A stretch of 15,806 bases of DNA from Acetobacter sp. (lineage in GTDB: Bacteria > Pseudomonadota > Alphaproteobacteria > RF32 > CAG-239). Location: positions 1 to 15,806 of the forward strand of contig JAMPED010000035.1 in assembly GCA_023665325.1 (NCBI GenBank). The letters are read 5' to 3'. A program made the translations under genes and the position numbers. Below, piece after piece: positions 6,611 through 14,695 of this stretch. The notes below the pieces were generated by a model. The model saw only the letters and a program-made list of their open reading frames with translations. It was not told the DNA's origin and did no database searches. Numbering within the stretch: position 1 is the stretch's first letter; each line of letters begins with the position of its first letter.

Positions 6611-8206
6611 ATGGCAAATAAGCAAACAGTGCCACAGACGAGTGGTAGTGGGGTGATGGCATTACAGACGGTACGTTCGACACCTATTCCGGTGGGGCTG
6701 AAACGAGAATATGCTGGCAATGGAACAACCGAATTTTTGGCGAAAGCGGCGGAAACTGGCGGGGAAGCATTGGAAAAAAAGAAAGAGATTGACTTTGAGC
6801 AGATGCGCTATGAAACGGATGAAGTGTTGCAAAAATATCGTGTGCAATTGAGAGATGCGCAGTCTGCTGAGGAGTTTGATGCGATTTCTAAGTCGGCGGA
6901 AGATGATTTGAAAAATCGGTTTACTGATAGGTTTAATGGTCCGGAGTTTTGGTTTAAAAATGGTAGAGAACTTTTAAAGGCAAATCGCACGGATGTGGAG
7001 AAACTACGCGAGAAGAAAAATTTTGACTTTGGTAAGGCGAGCTTAAATGAGATGTTGGCTACTAGTCAGAATATGTTAGCACATTCTGCTGGTGATAAGG
7101 GTGAAAAACTGGTTAGTCGCGCTGTGGATGAAATTGATGTGACGCCATTTTTATCTGATGAAGAAAAAACACAATATCGCCAAGGATATCTTAAAACGGG
7201 CATTTTGAATTTGGCGCTTAATGATCCTGATAAGGCGGTGGGATTGGCTGATAAATATTTGCCGGAGTTTAGCGGTGAACTGAAAACACGGATTGAACAG
7301 ACACGGCTGTTGAATGAAAAGTATGCTAAACAGGTGGAAGAAGAACGTTTGCGTGAGAAAGAGATTGCGGCGTATCAACAGGCGTTTTCTTATTGGCAGG
7401 CGAAAGAAGAGGGGAGCCTTAAACCGGCAGAATTTTATGTGTTAACGGCGGAAGATGATGCGGATGTGCTGTGGGGAACAAAAGAATATCGTTCGGCGGC
7501 GCCGTTGGCGGAGGCTTATCAGACTGTCAAAAAAATTAACCGTGGAGAAAGACTTTCGGCGGAAGAGGTGCGTCATATTGGAAATAATCTTATTGCAGCA
7601 TATCGTCAGAACAAACTTTCGCTTGATGAGGTGGGGACGCTTCATAGTCAATTGATGTTGGCGGAGGGAGATAAATCTTTTTCGGGGATGTTGTTTGATA
7701 AGGACGTAGATGCGTTAACGGATAGGGTGTTTTTGGCGGATGAAGATGTGGATGATGATGCATTTTTAGAAGCGAAAGCTAAGCTTGCGTTTCAGATTTA
7801 TGAGAATTATTACAGCAAGAAGACTGCGCTTGCTGATGAGTTTGCTGAGCAAGGCGGGATGATTACACCAGCGTTGGAAAAACGTTTTCGTAAGCAGGCT
7901 TTGGCTGAAACTAAAGCTGAGATGGGGATTATGGAAAATACTGGTGATGATGTCTCTTTTGCTGGATTAAAGCGCTTACTTAAGACGGTTTATTCGGGGC
8001 GTAATGAGCGCGAGATATGGCAACGTTTTTATGCGGAAGCGCCGTATGTGGAAGATAAAAAGGCGTTGTTTAAACGGATTGGTGCGGAAGTAGAACGGCG
8101 AGAGCTTTCTTATCCGCAATTTGATACGTTGGCGGCACTTGAAGAAGCTGCGTTGCCTAAAGGGGCACGTTTTTATTTTAAGGGACGTTTGGCCGTTAAA
8201 GCGTAG
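6611..8206 (+). CDS. gp15-like internal virion (ejection) protein
   Basis: 531 aa, preceded by AGGAG. It is almost entirely alpha-helical and charged. Repeated helical hairpins are visible by eye (~75-130, 215-270, 380-460), as expected for the gp15-type proteins that form the periplasmic tunnel during genome ejection. The C-terminus (FDTLAALEEAALPKGARFYFKGRLAVKA) fits the LPxGxxF-type ending common in phage virion proteins of this class. It is shorter than T7 gp15 (~750 aa). No catalytic motif was found. The call relies on order (nozzle, gp13, gp14, this, gp16-like) and composition. Confidence 0.7.
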   Translation: MANKQTVPQTSGSGVMALQTVRSTPIPVGLKREYAGNGTTEFLAKAAETGGEALEKKKEIDFEQMRYETDEVLQKYRVQLRDAQSAEEFDAISKSAEDDLKNRFTDRFNGPEFWFKNGRELLKANRTDVEKLREKKNFDFGKASLNEMLATSQNMLAHSAGDKGEKLVSRAVDEIDVTPFLSDEEKTQYRQGYLKTGILNLALNDPDKAVGLADKYLPEFSGELKTRIEQTRLLNEKYAKQVEEERLREKEIAAYQQAFSYWQAKEEGSLKPAEFYVLTAEDDADVLWGTKEYRSAAPLAEAYQTVKKINRGERLSAEEVRHIGNNLIAAYRQNKLSLDEVGTLHSQLMLAEGDKSFSGMLFDKDVDALTDRVFLADEDVDDDAFLEAKAKLAFQIYENYYSKKTALADEFAEQGGMITPALEKRFRKQALAETKAEMGIMENTGDDVSFAGLKRLLKTVYSGRNEREIWQRFYAEAPYVEDKKALFKRIGAEVERRELSYPQFDTLAALEEAALPKGARFYFKGRLAVKA

Positions 8207-8277
8207 GCTATTTATCGTATAGGGGAGGGTGGTTAGGGGATGACTATGTTGCAAGTTTTTTTATGGAAGGATTTAAG

Positions 8278-11200
8278 ATGATTAAGGTTGATGATGATTT
8301 TGACAAGGCTGATGATGGTATGGCGGGTGTAGGGCTGGATGGTGGCGCCCCCACCTACACCTCCCCCTTCGAGAGGGAGGAAACTGTGAGTGGTAACTCC
8401 CCCTTTAGAGGAGAGGAAACTGTAGATGATAACTCTCCTCTCAAGGAGGAAACTGTAAATAGCGATTCTGCTCTCAAGGATGAAGAAGCGGTGAAGCGTA
8501 CCAGCCTCAAAGAAGAAGATGTGTTACGCGAATTAGGAGAAGAATTTGGCAAGATTAAATATCTTGAAACTGAACGAAACCTCGAGTTGCCGCAAGTGCG
8601 CGCAGAAAATGTGGATGTTGATGCACCTTTTTCTAGCTTGACGATGGCGGGAAAATGGTTACGCGAGGCAACTGATCTTTCGAATTATTGGCAAGGAATT
8701 CAGCAAATTGGTGAAGAAGTTGCTTCTTATAAATGGGCATACGATGAGGGTAAGCTTGGGGCTTTTAATGGGAGAGAATTTGCAAAAGAAGCTTTACGTG
8801 CTGGTGTACGCTCACTTGGTTCTAATACACTACGCACGAGTGGTAATCTTTTGACGATGTTTGGCGCAAATCTTGAAAATGGCTCGCTTGCAACAACCTT
8901 GATGACCGCTGGTTCGGGGGCTGTTTTACCACAAACGGGGCAATTATTTAAGGATTTGGGTAAGGCCTTTCGTACATACGCTGATGACGTGGATAATGTG
9001 AGTTTTTTGGCGGCGCCGCAAGATGTGTTTGCTGATGAACCGAGTTGGAATAAGCTTGCTAATGTGGTGGGAGCGGGGTCTTCTCAGGTATTGGCGATGG
9101 GCGGTATGTCACGTATGATTGGTGCGGGGGCGACGTATGGGCTTTTTGCCGGTGGGAACAGTGGTGAAATTTTTAACGAAACGCTTGATAAGAGCGGTGA
9201 TGTTGACCAAGCTAATGTATTGGCGGCGGCGAATGCGGGGGTAACGTTTGCCATTGATAAATTGTTTAATCCGTTGCCAGAGACTATTGCAAAAAATGCT
9301 AAGCTTACCTCGCATAAAATTGCTGAAGAGATGTTAGGGGCACCGTTACGCGAGGCGGGGAGTGAAGTTTTACAGCAGATGTTAGCGGAAAATTTGGTAC
9401 GCAAAGTCGGGTTGGATGATACGCAAGATTTATTTGAAGGATTGCTTGAAAGTGCACTGGGGGCGTTTGCTGGCAGCTCAATGCTGACTGGGGCGTCTGG
9501 AAGTGTTTATTTAGCGCGCAAAAATTTGGACGAGGCAAGGCGAAAGATTATGCTTAAAGGGGTGAGTGCTGAAGAGTTGGAACTTTACCAAAAAAATATG
9601 ATGGCGTTGATTGAGCAAAAGCCTGATGCGTTTGAGAAAATTTTGGGGGCAAACTTAAAAGAAAATCTTAAGCAGATGGATTTGGCGGCAAGACAGCTCA
9701 AAAATCGTAAAGAGCGAGAGGCAAAGCGAGGGGAAATTCAGGGATTTCAAGCGGTGTACGACGAGATGTATGACCGCTTTTTTTCTGCCCTTGGCGATGA
9801 GCAAAAAGCAAAGATGGCGGCACGCGTGTTTGAGGCAAATGCCATTAGTTTGTATCAGCAGGATAGTCGGTTGACACCTCGGAAGTTGGTAGATGGTTTG
9901 CTGCCTAAGCTTGAGAAGATTGATGCGGCTGCTTTTTTGGCAAAACGTATTCCTGAGCAGGCGGTTTCTTACTCTCTTATTGGTATTAACGCGAAAAATG
10001 CTGATACGGATAAATTAACCAAAGCGATGACATTGCGCAGCAGAGATGCTGATCCGCAGACGATTTGGCGGTTGACTGGTTGGCATTTTGGGGCTGATGG
10101 AAAGTGGCGTATGGAAATTAGCGACCGCGAAGCACGCATTATTCCTTGGGATGGAATGAAATTGCAAGCGAATGTGGAGGGATATTTTAAAGATTATAGA
10201 TTGCAGACTGAGAAAATTAAGGCTTATTTGGCGGCAGCGTTACGTAACTCGGCAGCGAATGGGCTTGGACAGTATTATGATGATTTTTATAAATATCTTA
10301 ACAAGCGGGCTATGGCTGCGAAAAAGGGAGATGAAGAGGTCGGCTTTGAAGATAATCTCAGACAAGTTAAGAAAAATTTGTTTGAACTGATGGAGGAGGG
10401 CGATCGAAAACGGCGCGAAGCTGAGGATGCGGTGTTAGCGGATGTGTTTCGTAAGTATCTTGAGATGCATCCTGATAAGCGTGAAAATGCAGATATTGAA
10501 GATGTGGTTGATTCTTTGGCGCGTTCAGACCGGAAAACTTACGATTTTACGGAAGAGCAATATAAATATATTATGGGGGTGTTGGAAACTAGACGAAGAC
10601 GCTCATTTTTTGATAAGTATTGGGACAAACGAACTGGTGTGGCGAATAACAAAGATTTTCGACTTTTGGCAGAGAAGACAAACTTTGAATATAATGACAA
10701 TCAGCAATATTTGGAGCAGTTGCTTGATGTGGTTTATACGGCGGATAAGCAACGGAAAATACGCGGCGAAGAATTAGACAAGCTTGGTGTGGGTAAGATT
10801 CCGGTGTTTTTTGAAGATATTGATATGAACGAGGCGTATGGTAAGTATCGTACCTATCAGGGAGATTTTACTGAGGATTTGAGTAATCAAAATTTTTATC
10901 CGGCAAGTTATGTGCAAGCGTTTCGTCCGTTGACAGCGAGTGAGACGTTTTTGGAGCAGCCTCAGTATGAGTATTTGAAAGATGCGGATAAACGTTTGTT
11001 GGCATCGTATTTGGATGTGGTGGAGAAAATTTTCCGGATGGATAAATTTTTGGAGCAGATTGATGCGGTGGCATTAGTGAATGAGTTGCGTCCGCAACAG
11101 TCTGAAGATGCCCGTTTGTATTTTCAAGCACAATCATATCGCGATGGTGAATCGTTTAATCCAGCATTTTTACAGCAACGAATGATGATGCACTCTCAGG

Positions 11201-12618
11201 AAGATATGCGCTTAGGGGATATTTTAGAGCATAAGGTTTTGTTTGAGAATTATCCGACCATTGCGGATATGCAGGTGCGTTTTGTTCAGCTTGATAAACG
11301 GACACCATATCACGTTTATTATCATCGCGGAGAGGGGTATGTTCTTGAGATTGATACTCGTCAGGTGCGTGAGAGCGAGCTTAAGGAAGTGTTGCTTAAA
11401 GGGGCAGCGTTTGCTGTGCAAGATATGGAAGGATTTGATTATTCTTTGACGGAGGCGCAACGGCGTAACTTTATGGATCGGCAAATGTATTTGGCGGCAC
11501 ATAAATTGCAAGAGGCAGTGGTGCGTAATGTGTATGAATATGTTGAGCATTATTTGCCGGGGGTTAATGCTGATAAATTTATCTTTAGGCAACAAATGCC
11601 GGAGCCTTTGGTGAACTTGACGCGGAGTGCACAGTTTGCAGAGCTTTCACCGGATGATATGAAGATGATTAGTTATAAAACGGTGGACTATGATAAGCTT
11701 TTTGAAGCGGTGAAAGAAAAATATGCAACTATTCGCGCTGATGAGGCTGAGTATGTGCGGGAATTAGCATATTTGGACTTTCAGCAGGTTAAACGGATGA
11801 ATAACTCTATGATTATGGCTGAGGCACGCGTTAGTGGTGGTTATAGTGCGGGGATTTTGCCTTGGGCGGGGATAACCTCGCAAGGGGCAATGGATGCACG
11901 TGCGCTGGTTGAACGTATGGAGTTTACTGAACAACAGTTGGCAGAAAAGCCGTTTTTTGAGCAAAATGGAGATTTGCGTGCGGTGCGTGAGGAAACTTCA
12001 CAAGAGAATAAATCTGATATCTTTTATGTGCCCGATGTGGCGGATCCTTATGATGAGTTTGCAAAAATTGTGGCGGCTGATGCTAAAAACTATCGCAATA
12101 CAATTGATGTGTTAGCGCGAGGAGCGTATGATAGTGCAAGCAAGACGATTAGTTTGTTTGAGACGGCGGATGCGGAAACTATTATTCACGAGACGTTTCA
12201 CTATTTTTGGGATATGATGCAGCAGGCGGAATATCGCAACGAATCGCACGCGGCAAATTTTCACGAGGTGATGACGGAGCTTAAAGAAGACTTTGTGCGG
12301 CACTATGTGGTTAAACAGTTTGATGGTAAGTGGTATGCGTTACATCAAGATAGCGGTGAGATTATGGAAGAAATGCCGCGCGGATTTGGCTCTAAGAGTG
12401 ATGCGATTGATGCGGGGGTGCGTGAACTTTTTGTGGCTCGCTTGGTAAAACTGATGAATGGACGTACTTTTACGAATGATGTTGGGAGTATTTTGGATGC
12501 AGCTGATTTTTATCGGAAATGGATGCTCTCGTTGACTGGTAAACTTGAGATTTCGAAAGATAATGTTTCAAATGAAGGGCGGAAGGTGCTGATGTTTTTG
12601 AAGTATAAAATCAAGTAA
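8278..12618 (+). CDS. gp16-like giant ejection protein with C-terminal HExxH metallopeptidase domain
   Basis: 1446 aa. The ATG at 8278 is preferred because GGAAGG lies 7 bp upstream; the in-frame ATG at 8263 has no ribosome-binding site and would add five residues. Residues ~26-78 are an acidic tandem repeat encoded by palindromic DNA. Residues ~173-410 contain Gly/Ala-rich hydrophobic stretches and a GAPLREAGSEVLQQMLAEN motif typical of phage ejection/polyvalent proteins, compatible with membrane insertion. Charged coiled-coil segments lie near 440-480 and 665-725. Near the C-terminus, SKTISLFETADAETIIHETFH matches the zincin metallopeptidase domain of polyvalent proteins: His1304, Glu1305 and His1308 form HExxH, and Glu1383 in RELFVAR is a candidate third ligand. 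In T7, gp16 completes the periplasmic channel and carries a lytic transglycosylase; no such domain is evident here, so the protease may be the enzymatic cargo. It ends 5 bp before a host-like promoter. Confidence 0.8.
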   Translation: MIKVDDDFDKADDGMAGVGLDGGAPTYTSPFEREETVSGNSPFRGEETVDDNSPLKEETVNSDSALKDEEAVKRTSLKEEDVLRELGEEFGKIKYLETERNLELPQVRAENVDVDAPFSSLTMAGKWLREATDLSNYWQGIQQIGEEVASYKWAYDEGKLGAFNGREFAKEALRAGVRSLGSNTLRTSGNLLTMFGANLENGSLATTLMTAGSGAVLPQTGQLFKDLGKAFRTYADDVDNVSFLAAPQDVFADEPSWNKLANVVGAGSSQVLAMGGMSRMIGAGATYGLFAGGNSGEIFNETLDKSGDVDQANVLAAANAGVTFAIDKLFNPLPETIAKNAKLTSHKIAEEMLGAPLREAGSEVLQQMLAENLVRKVGLDDTQDLFEGLLESALGAFAGSSMLTGASGSVYLARKNLDEARRKIMLKGVSAEELELYQKNMMALIEQKPDAFEKILGANLKENLKQMDLAARQLKNRKEREAKRGEIQGFQAVYDEMYDRFFSALGDEQKAKMAARVFEANAISLYQQDSRLTPRKLVDGLLPKLEKIDAAAFLAKRIPEQAVSYSLIGINAKNADTDKLTKAMTLRSRDADPQTIWRLTGWHFGADGKWRMEISDREARIIPWDGMKLQANVEGYFKDYRLQTEKIKAYLAAALRNSAANGLGQYYDDFYKYLNKRAMAAKKGDEEVGFEDNLRQVKKNLFELMEEGDRKRREAEDAVLADVFRKYLEMHPDKRENADIEDVVDSLARSDRKTYDFTEEQYKYIMGVLETRRRRSFFDKYWDKRTGVANNKDFRLLAEKTNFEYNDNQQYLEQLLDVVYTADKQRKIRGEELDKLGVGKIPVFFEDIDMNEAYGKYRTYQGDFTEDLSNQNFYPASYVQAFRPLTASETFLEQPQYEYLKDADKRLLASYLDVVEKIFRMDKFLEQIDAVALVNELRPQQSEDARLYFQAQSYRDGESFNPAFLQQRMMMHSQEDMRLGDILEHKVLFENYPTIADMQVRFVQLDKRTPYHVYYHRGEGYVLEIDTRQVRESELKEVLLKGAAFAVQDMEGFDYSLTEAQRRNFMDRQMYLAAHKLQEAVVRNVYEYVEHYLPGVNADKFIFRQQMPEPLVNLTRSAQFAELSPDDMKMISYKTVDYDKLFEAVKEKYATIRADEAEYVRELAYLDFQQVKRMNNSMIMAEARVSGGYSAGILPWAGITSQGAMDARALVERMEFTEQQLAEKPFFEQNGDLRAVREETSQENKSDIFYVPDVADPYDEFAKIVAADAKNYRNTIDVLARGAYDSASKTISLFETADAETIIHETFHYFWDMMQQAEYRNESHAANFHEVMTELKEDFVRHYVVKQFDGKWYALHQDSGEIMEEMPRGFGSKSDAIDAGVRELFVARLVKLMNGRTFTNDVGSILDAADFYRKWMLSLTGKLEISKDNVSNEGRKVLMFLKYKIK
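8342..8515 (+). repeat. Tandem palindromic repeat inside coding sequence
   Basis: Five degenerating units of 33-36 bp encode PFEREETVSG, SPFRGEETVDD, SPLKEETVNS, SALKDEEAV and SLKEEDV. The first three contain short palindromes (CTCCCCC...GGGAGG, CTCCCCC...GGAGAGG, CTCCTCTCAAGGAGG). C-rich runs are otherwise rare in this G/T-rich coding strand. The frame is kept throughout. This looks like an intergenic palindromic repeat captured in frame. Confidence 0.7.
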
Positions 12619-12622
12619 GGGG

Positions 12623-12651
12623 TTGCAAAAATCTGCCGGCGGTTTTATAAT
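12623..12651 (+). promoter_or_regulatory. Sigma-70 promoter for the acidic membrane protein gene
   Basis: TTGCAA (12623-12628), a 17-bp spacer, then a perfect TATAAT (12646-12651). It lies 32 bp upstream of the next start codon and only 5 bp after the giant phage gene's stop. Confidence 0.8.
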
Positions 12652-12683
12652 GCTATTTATGTAATTGTTATGCGGAGTTTAAG

Positions 12684-13424
12684 ATGGAAAATCAGAAAAC
12701 GGCAAAAATGATGGCGAAGAGCAAAGTGAAACTGTCGGCAGTTAGTTTGGGACTATTTGTATTGCTAGGGGGATTGGTGGAATTGCAACGTGAGCAGGCT
12801 CCACTTTCTCAGGCGACGGTGATTTATGTGAAAGGACGAGAGGTGGCTACGGCTGCGGGGGTGCCTGTATCTGAGGCGGTTGCGGTTGTTGAAGATGTGA
12901 AACCGGTGGCAAAAGATGGGGTGTCTGCGGATGAGTTTTTGCGTTTTTTACAGGAAACGAGTGATAAAGTGGATGCGCTTGAAAAGCCTGCTTCTCCTTT
13001 GGCTCAAATTATGGTTGTGCCAGTGGAGGCGGAAGAAAAGGCGCCTGAGGTCGTATTTGATGAACGAGTGATTGAGGTGATGGATGATAATGGGGAAGTG
13101 GTTGAGATTGTGGAGGTTGTTGAGGCACCGACTCTGCAGACTGATGTAACCGAGGATGCTGATGTTGAGGTTAAGACTGAAGAGCCGATGGAAGAGGAAA
13201 CAGTGGTTCTTCCGGTGGAAGTTTTGGATGAAACAGCGGTTGAGGAGAGAGTTCAGGATGGAGAGAATGGAGAATCGGTGGAAGATGCTAGTGTTTCATC
13301 TGAAGTGGCTGTAAATACTGAAGAAAAATTGCAAGAGGTGATTGAAATCGAGGAAGAGGCACCGGCGATTGATATGATGAAAGATATTATTGCACGTGAG
13401 CAAAATGGTGGGGATGAAAAATAA
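12684..13424 (+). CDS. Acidic, membrane-anchored protein of unknown function
   Basis: 246 aa, GGAG 6 bp before the ATG. There is a basic N-terminus (KTAKMMAKSKVK) and one hydrophobic segment (~17-34, LSAVSLGLFVLLGGLVEL), probably a membrane anchor or signal peptide with the rest in the periplasm. From ~100 onward it is dominated by Glu, Asp and Val (for example EEKAPEVVFDE, EVVEIVEVVEAPT) with no cysteine and no recognisable catalytic motif, so it is likely extended and disordered. It has its own strong promoter and is not part of the phage block. I do not recognise the family. An acidic linker or spacer in the envelope is one possibility. Confidence 0.75.
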   Translation: MENQKTAKMMAKSKVKLSAVSLGLFVLLGGLVELQREQAPLSQATVIYVKGREVATAAGVPVSEAVAVVEDVKPVAKDGVSADEFLRFLQETSDKVDALEKPASPLAQIMVVPVEAEEKAPEVVFDERVIEVMDDNGEVVEIVEVVEAPTLQTDVTEDADVEVKTEEPMEEETVVLPVEVLDETAVEERVQDGENGESVEDASVSSEVAVNTEEKLQEVIEIEEEAPAIDMMKDIIAREQNGGDEK

Positions 13425-13501
13425 TTTCTTTTCTAACTGGCTGATTTGGCGCTGTTTGTGAAAAATTTTGTGATTTTTTATAAAAAAAGTGAAAAGAAGT
13501 G

Positions 13502-13530
13502 TTGACTTATTGTTTTTTCCTCTGTATAAA
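13502..13530 (+). promoter_or_regulatory. Promoter of tRNA-Glu
   Basis: TTGACT (13502-13507), 17-bp spacer, TATAAA (13525-13530), located 18 bp before the mature tRNA 5' end. Confidence 0.82.
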
Positions 13531-13548
13531 CGTTTTTGTTCTACAGAT

Positions 13549-13623
13549 GGTCCCATCGTCTAATGGTTAGGACATCGCCCTTTCACGGCGGTAATATGGG
13601 TTCAAATCCCGTTGGGATCACCA
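13549..13623 (+). tRNA. tRNA-Glu (anticodon TTC)
   Basis: 75 nt with encoded CCA. The acceptor GGTCCCA (13549-13555) pairs with TGGGATC (13613-13619), with one G.T pair. The anticodon loop CTTTCAC (13580-13586) has TTC at 13582-13584. The T arm is ATGGG-TTCAAAT-CCCGT. The sequence closely follows bacterial tRNA-Glu. A terminator follows 10 bp after the CCA, so it is a single-tRNA transcript. Confidence 0.97.
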
Positions 13624-13633
13624 ATTTATGAAG

Positions 13634-13658
13634 CGCTCTCGGTTGAGGGCGTTTTTTT
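13634..13658 (+). terminator. Intrinsic terminator of tRNA-Glu
   Basis: CGCTCTC (13634-13640) pairs with GAGGGCG (13645-13651) around a GGTT loop, followed by T7 (13652-13658). Confidence 0.92.
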
Positions 13659-13754
13659 GTTGTAAGCTGAAAGATGGTTTTGCATCAGTTGAACGCTGGG
13701 ATATTGGGGGATTAGGCGGGATATATCGTGTGGTGCGCGGAATGTAGAAAAAAG

Positions 13755-13783
13755 TAGACTTGTATGATTTTTTATGCTATACT
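13755..13783 (+). promoter_or_regulatory. Extended -10 promoter of the putative lipoprotein gene
   Basis: TAGACT (13755-13760), 17-bp spacer, TATACT (13778-13783) preceded by TGC, which gives an extended -10 that can compensate for the weak -35. Confidence 0.7.
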
Positions 13784-13825
13784 TAAGACCAGAGTTAAAA
13801 TCAACTTTTATGGAAAGGTAATGAG

Positions 13826-14266
13826 ATGGATATTCGAGAAAAAATTGCTAAGATAAAGTCTGAAATGAAACTTAGAGCTGTTAAGTTAGCTACTATGGCA
13901 ACATTATTGGGTGGGACTACTGCAGTGAGTAGTTGTACGGAACAAAATAAAGATACAGATATAGATGAAAATAAGGATAAAATTGAAAATGTAGACAATA
14001 GTAGAACTTCGGTTGTTTTTAGATTAAAACAAGAGAATGGTAAAGTTGGTTCATCAAACCATATTTTAATGGAAAATGGTGATGAATTAGATACAGACGA
14101 TTTTTATTTTGAGAAGAAACGTGGGAATAAAAGTATATTTTTAGAGCCTGGTGATACGGTTACTTATGAGGGGAAGGATATTAAGGCTGTTCGTTATAAA
14201 GACGGATATGGGAAACAAGTAAATTTTGGTAAAATAGGTAAAATTCAAAAAGATAGGGGACGTTAG
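13826..14266 (+). CDS. Small putative lipoprotein, unknown function
   Basis: 146 aa, GGAAAGG 7 bp upstream of the ATG. An unusually long charged N-region (residues 1-20) precedes a short hydrophobic run (LATMATLLGG) and VSSC with Cys37, which fits a lipobox and suggests export and lipidation. The first charged linker (TEQNKDTDIDENKDKIEN) is followed by a ~90-residue soluble domain rich in Lys, Asp and Gly (FRLKQENGKVGSS, EPGDTVTYEG). No family is recognised. The gene is AT-rich and monocistronic, between its own promoter and a terminator at 14377. It lies between two copies of TCACCAATTT, one of which is the tRNA-Glu 3' end. Confidence 0.7.
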   Translation: MDIREKIAKIKSEMKLRAVKLATMATLLGGTTAVSSCTEQNKDTDIDENKDKIENVDNSRTSVVFRLKQENGKVGSSNHILMENGDELDTDDFYFEKKRGNKSIFLEPGDTVTYEGKDIKAVRYKDGYGKQVNFGKIGKIQKDRGR

Positions 14267-14270
14267 TTTT

Positions 14271-14376
14271 TTATCTGAAATTTAGTGAGGCTGTTGGTGT
14301 GTTGTCGACGTCTGATATTTGGGTGTTGGAAGCGCATTTGTAGGCTAAATCTGGCTTGTTCTGTTCACCAATTTTA
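14271..14376 (-). other. Possible gene remnant, open on both strands
   Basis: Read on the minus strand, 14271-14376 encodes an uninterrupted, protein-like stretch (GEQNKPDLAYKCASNTQI...TPTASLNFR then TAA) with no start codon. The plus strand is also partly open (SEAVGVLSTSDIWVLEAHL then TAG). Either could be chance or a decayed gene end. The reading continues through the terminator at 14377, which argues against a functional gene. Confidence 0.2.
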
Positions 14377-14401
14377 AGCTCTCTTTGGGAGGGCTTTTTT
14401 T
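14377..14401 (+). terminator. Intrinsic terminator after the putative lipoprotein gene
   Basis: AGCTCTC (14377-14383) pairs with GAGGGCT (14389-14395), loop TTTGG, then a run of seven T. It closely resembles the tRNA-Glu terminator, including the TCACCAATTT just before it. Confidence 0.88.
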
Positions 14402-14423
14402 GTGATGTAAGAGGAAAAATAAC

Positions 14424-14452
14424 TTGCATAATTAAGGAGAATGAGATAATTT
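14424..14452 (+). promoter_or_regulatory. Weak candidate promoter for the 58-aa protein gene
   Basis: TTGCAT (14424-14429) lies 15 bp from GATAAT (14445-14450) or 17 bp from TAATTT (14447-14452). Neither arrangement is ideal. Confidence 0.4.
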
Positions 14453-14498
14453 AAGGAAGATTTAGTTTTTTTTATGTCTCACTTAATTATTTTGTGCT

Positions 14499-14675
14499 AT
14501 GGAAGAGAAAAAGAACAAAAAGACCGTAGGCACCGTTGTAGCTGCTGGTTTTGTGGGTATTTCTATTGTTTTAGCCGCTCCAGTTTTTGCTATTGCGTGG
14601 CTTGGAAAGAAAGGACTTGAAGCCTTAGGTGTTGAAGATACACCTCGGGATGATGTTAATCCTTATGATATGTAG
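14499..14675 (+). CDS. 58-aa single-pass membrane protein
   Basis: The ATG at 14499 opens a 58-codon frame ending at TAG 14673-14675. Lys-rich N-terminus (MEEKKNKKT), one strong hydrophobic segment (~10-35, GTVVAAGFVGISIVLAAPVFAIAWLG), then a short acidic tail ending VNPYDM, so an inner-membrane protein with the C-tail exported is possible. An in-frame TAA at 14484 leaves no earlier start. The ribosome-binding site is weak (no clear GGAG). Coding potential is supported by the charge-hydrophobic-charge pattern and by a strong terminator 20 bp downstream. Function unknown. Confidence 0.6.
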   Translation: MEEKKNKKTVGTVVAAGFVGISIVLAAPVFAIAWLGKKGLEALGVEDTPRDDVNPYDM

Positions 14676-14695
14676 AAGGTAATCTGCTCTTTTTA

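Noticed and set aside
6169..6720. 183-codon minus-strand frame
   Set aside because: Shadow antisense to the gp14-like and gp15-like genes, Pro/Ser/His-rich, and crosses a real gene boundary.
13549..13623. tRNA-Glu as the attachment site of the large phage block
   Set aside because: The phage block lies upstream of the tRNA with a host-like gene in between, and no matching repeat was seen near 12,620 or at the left edge.
14290..14370. A second tRNA ending in TTCACCA
   Set aside because: No matching 5' acceptor strand and no TTCRANT T-loop upstream.
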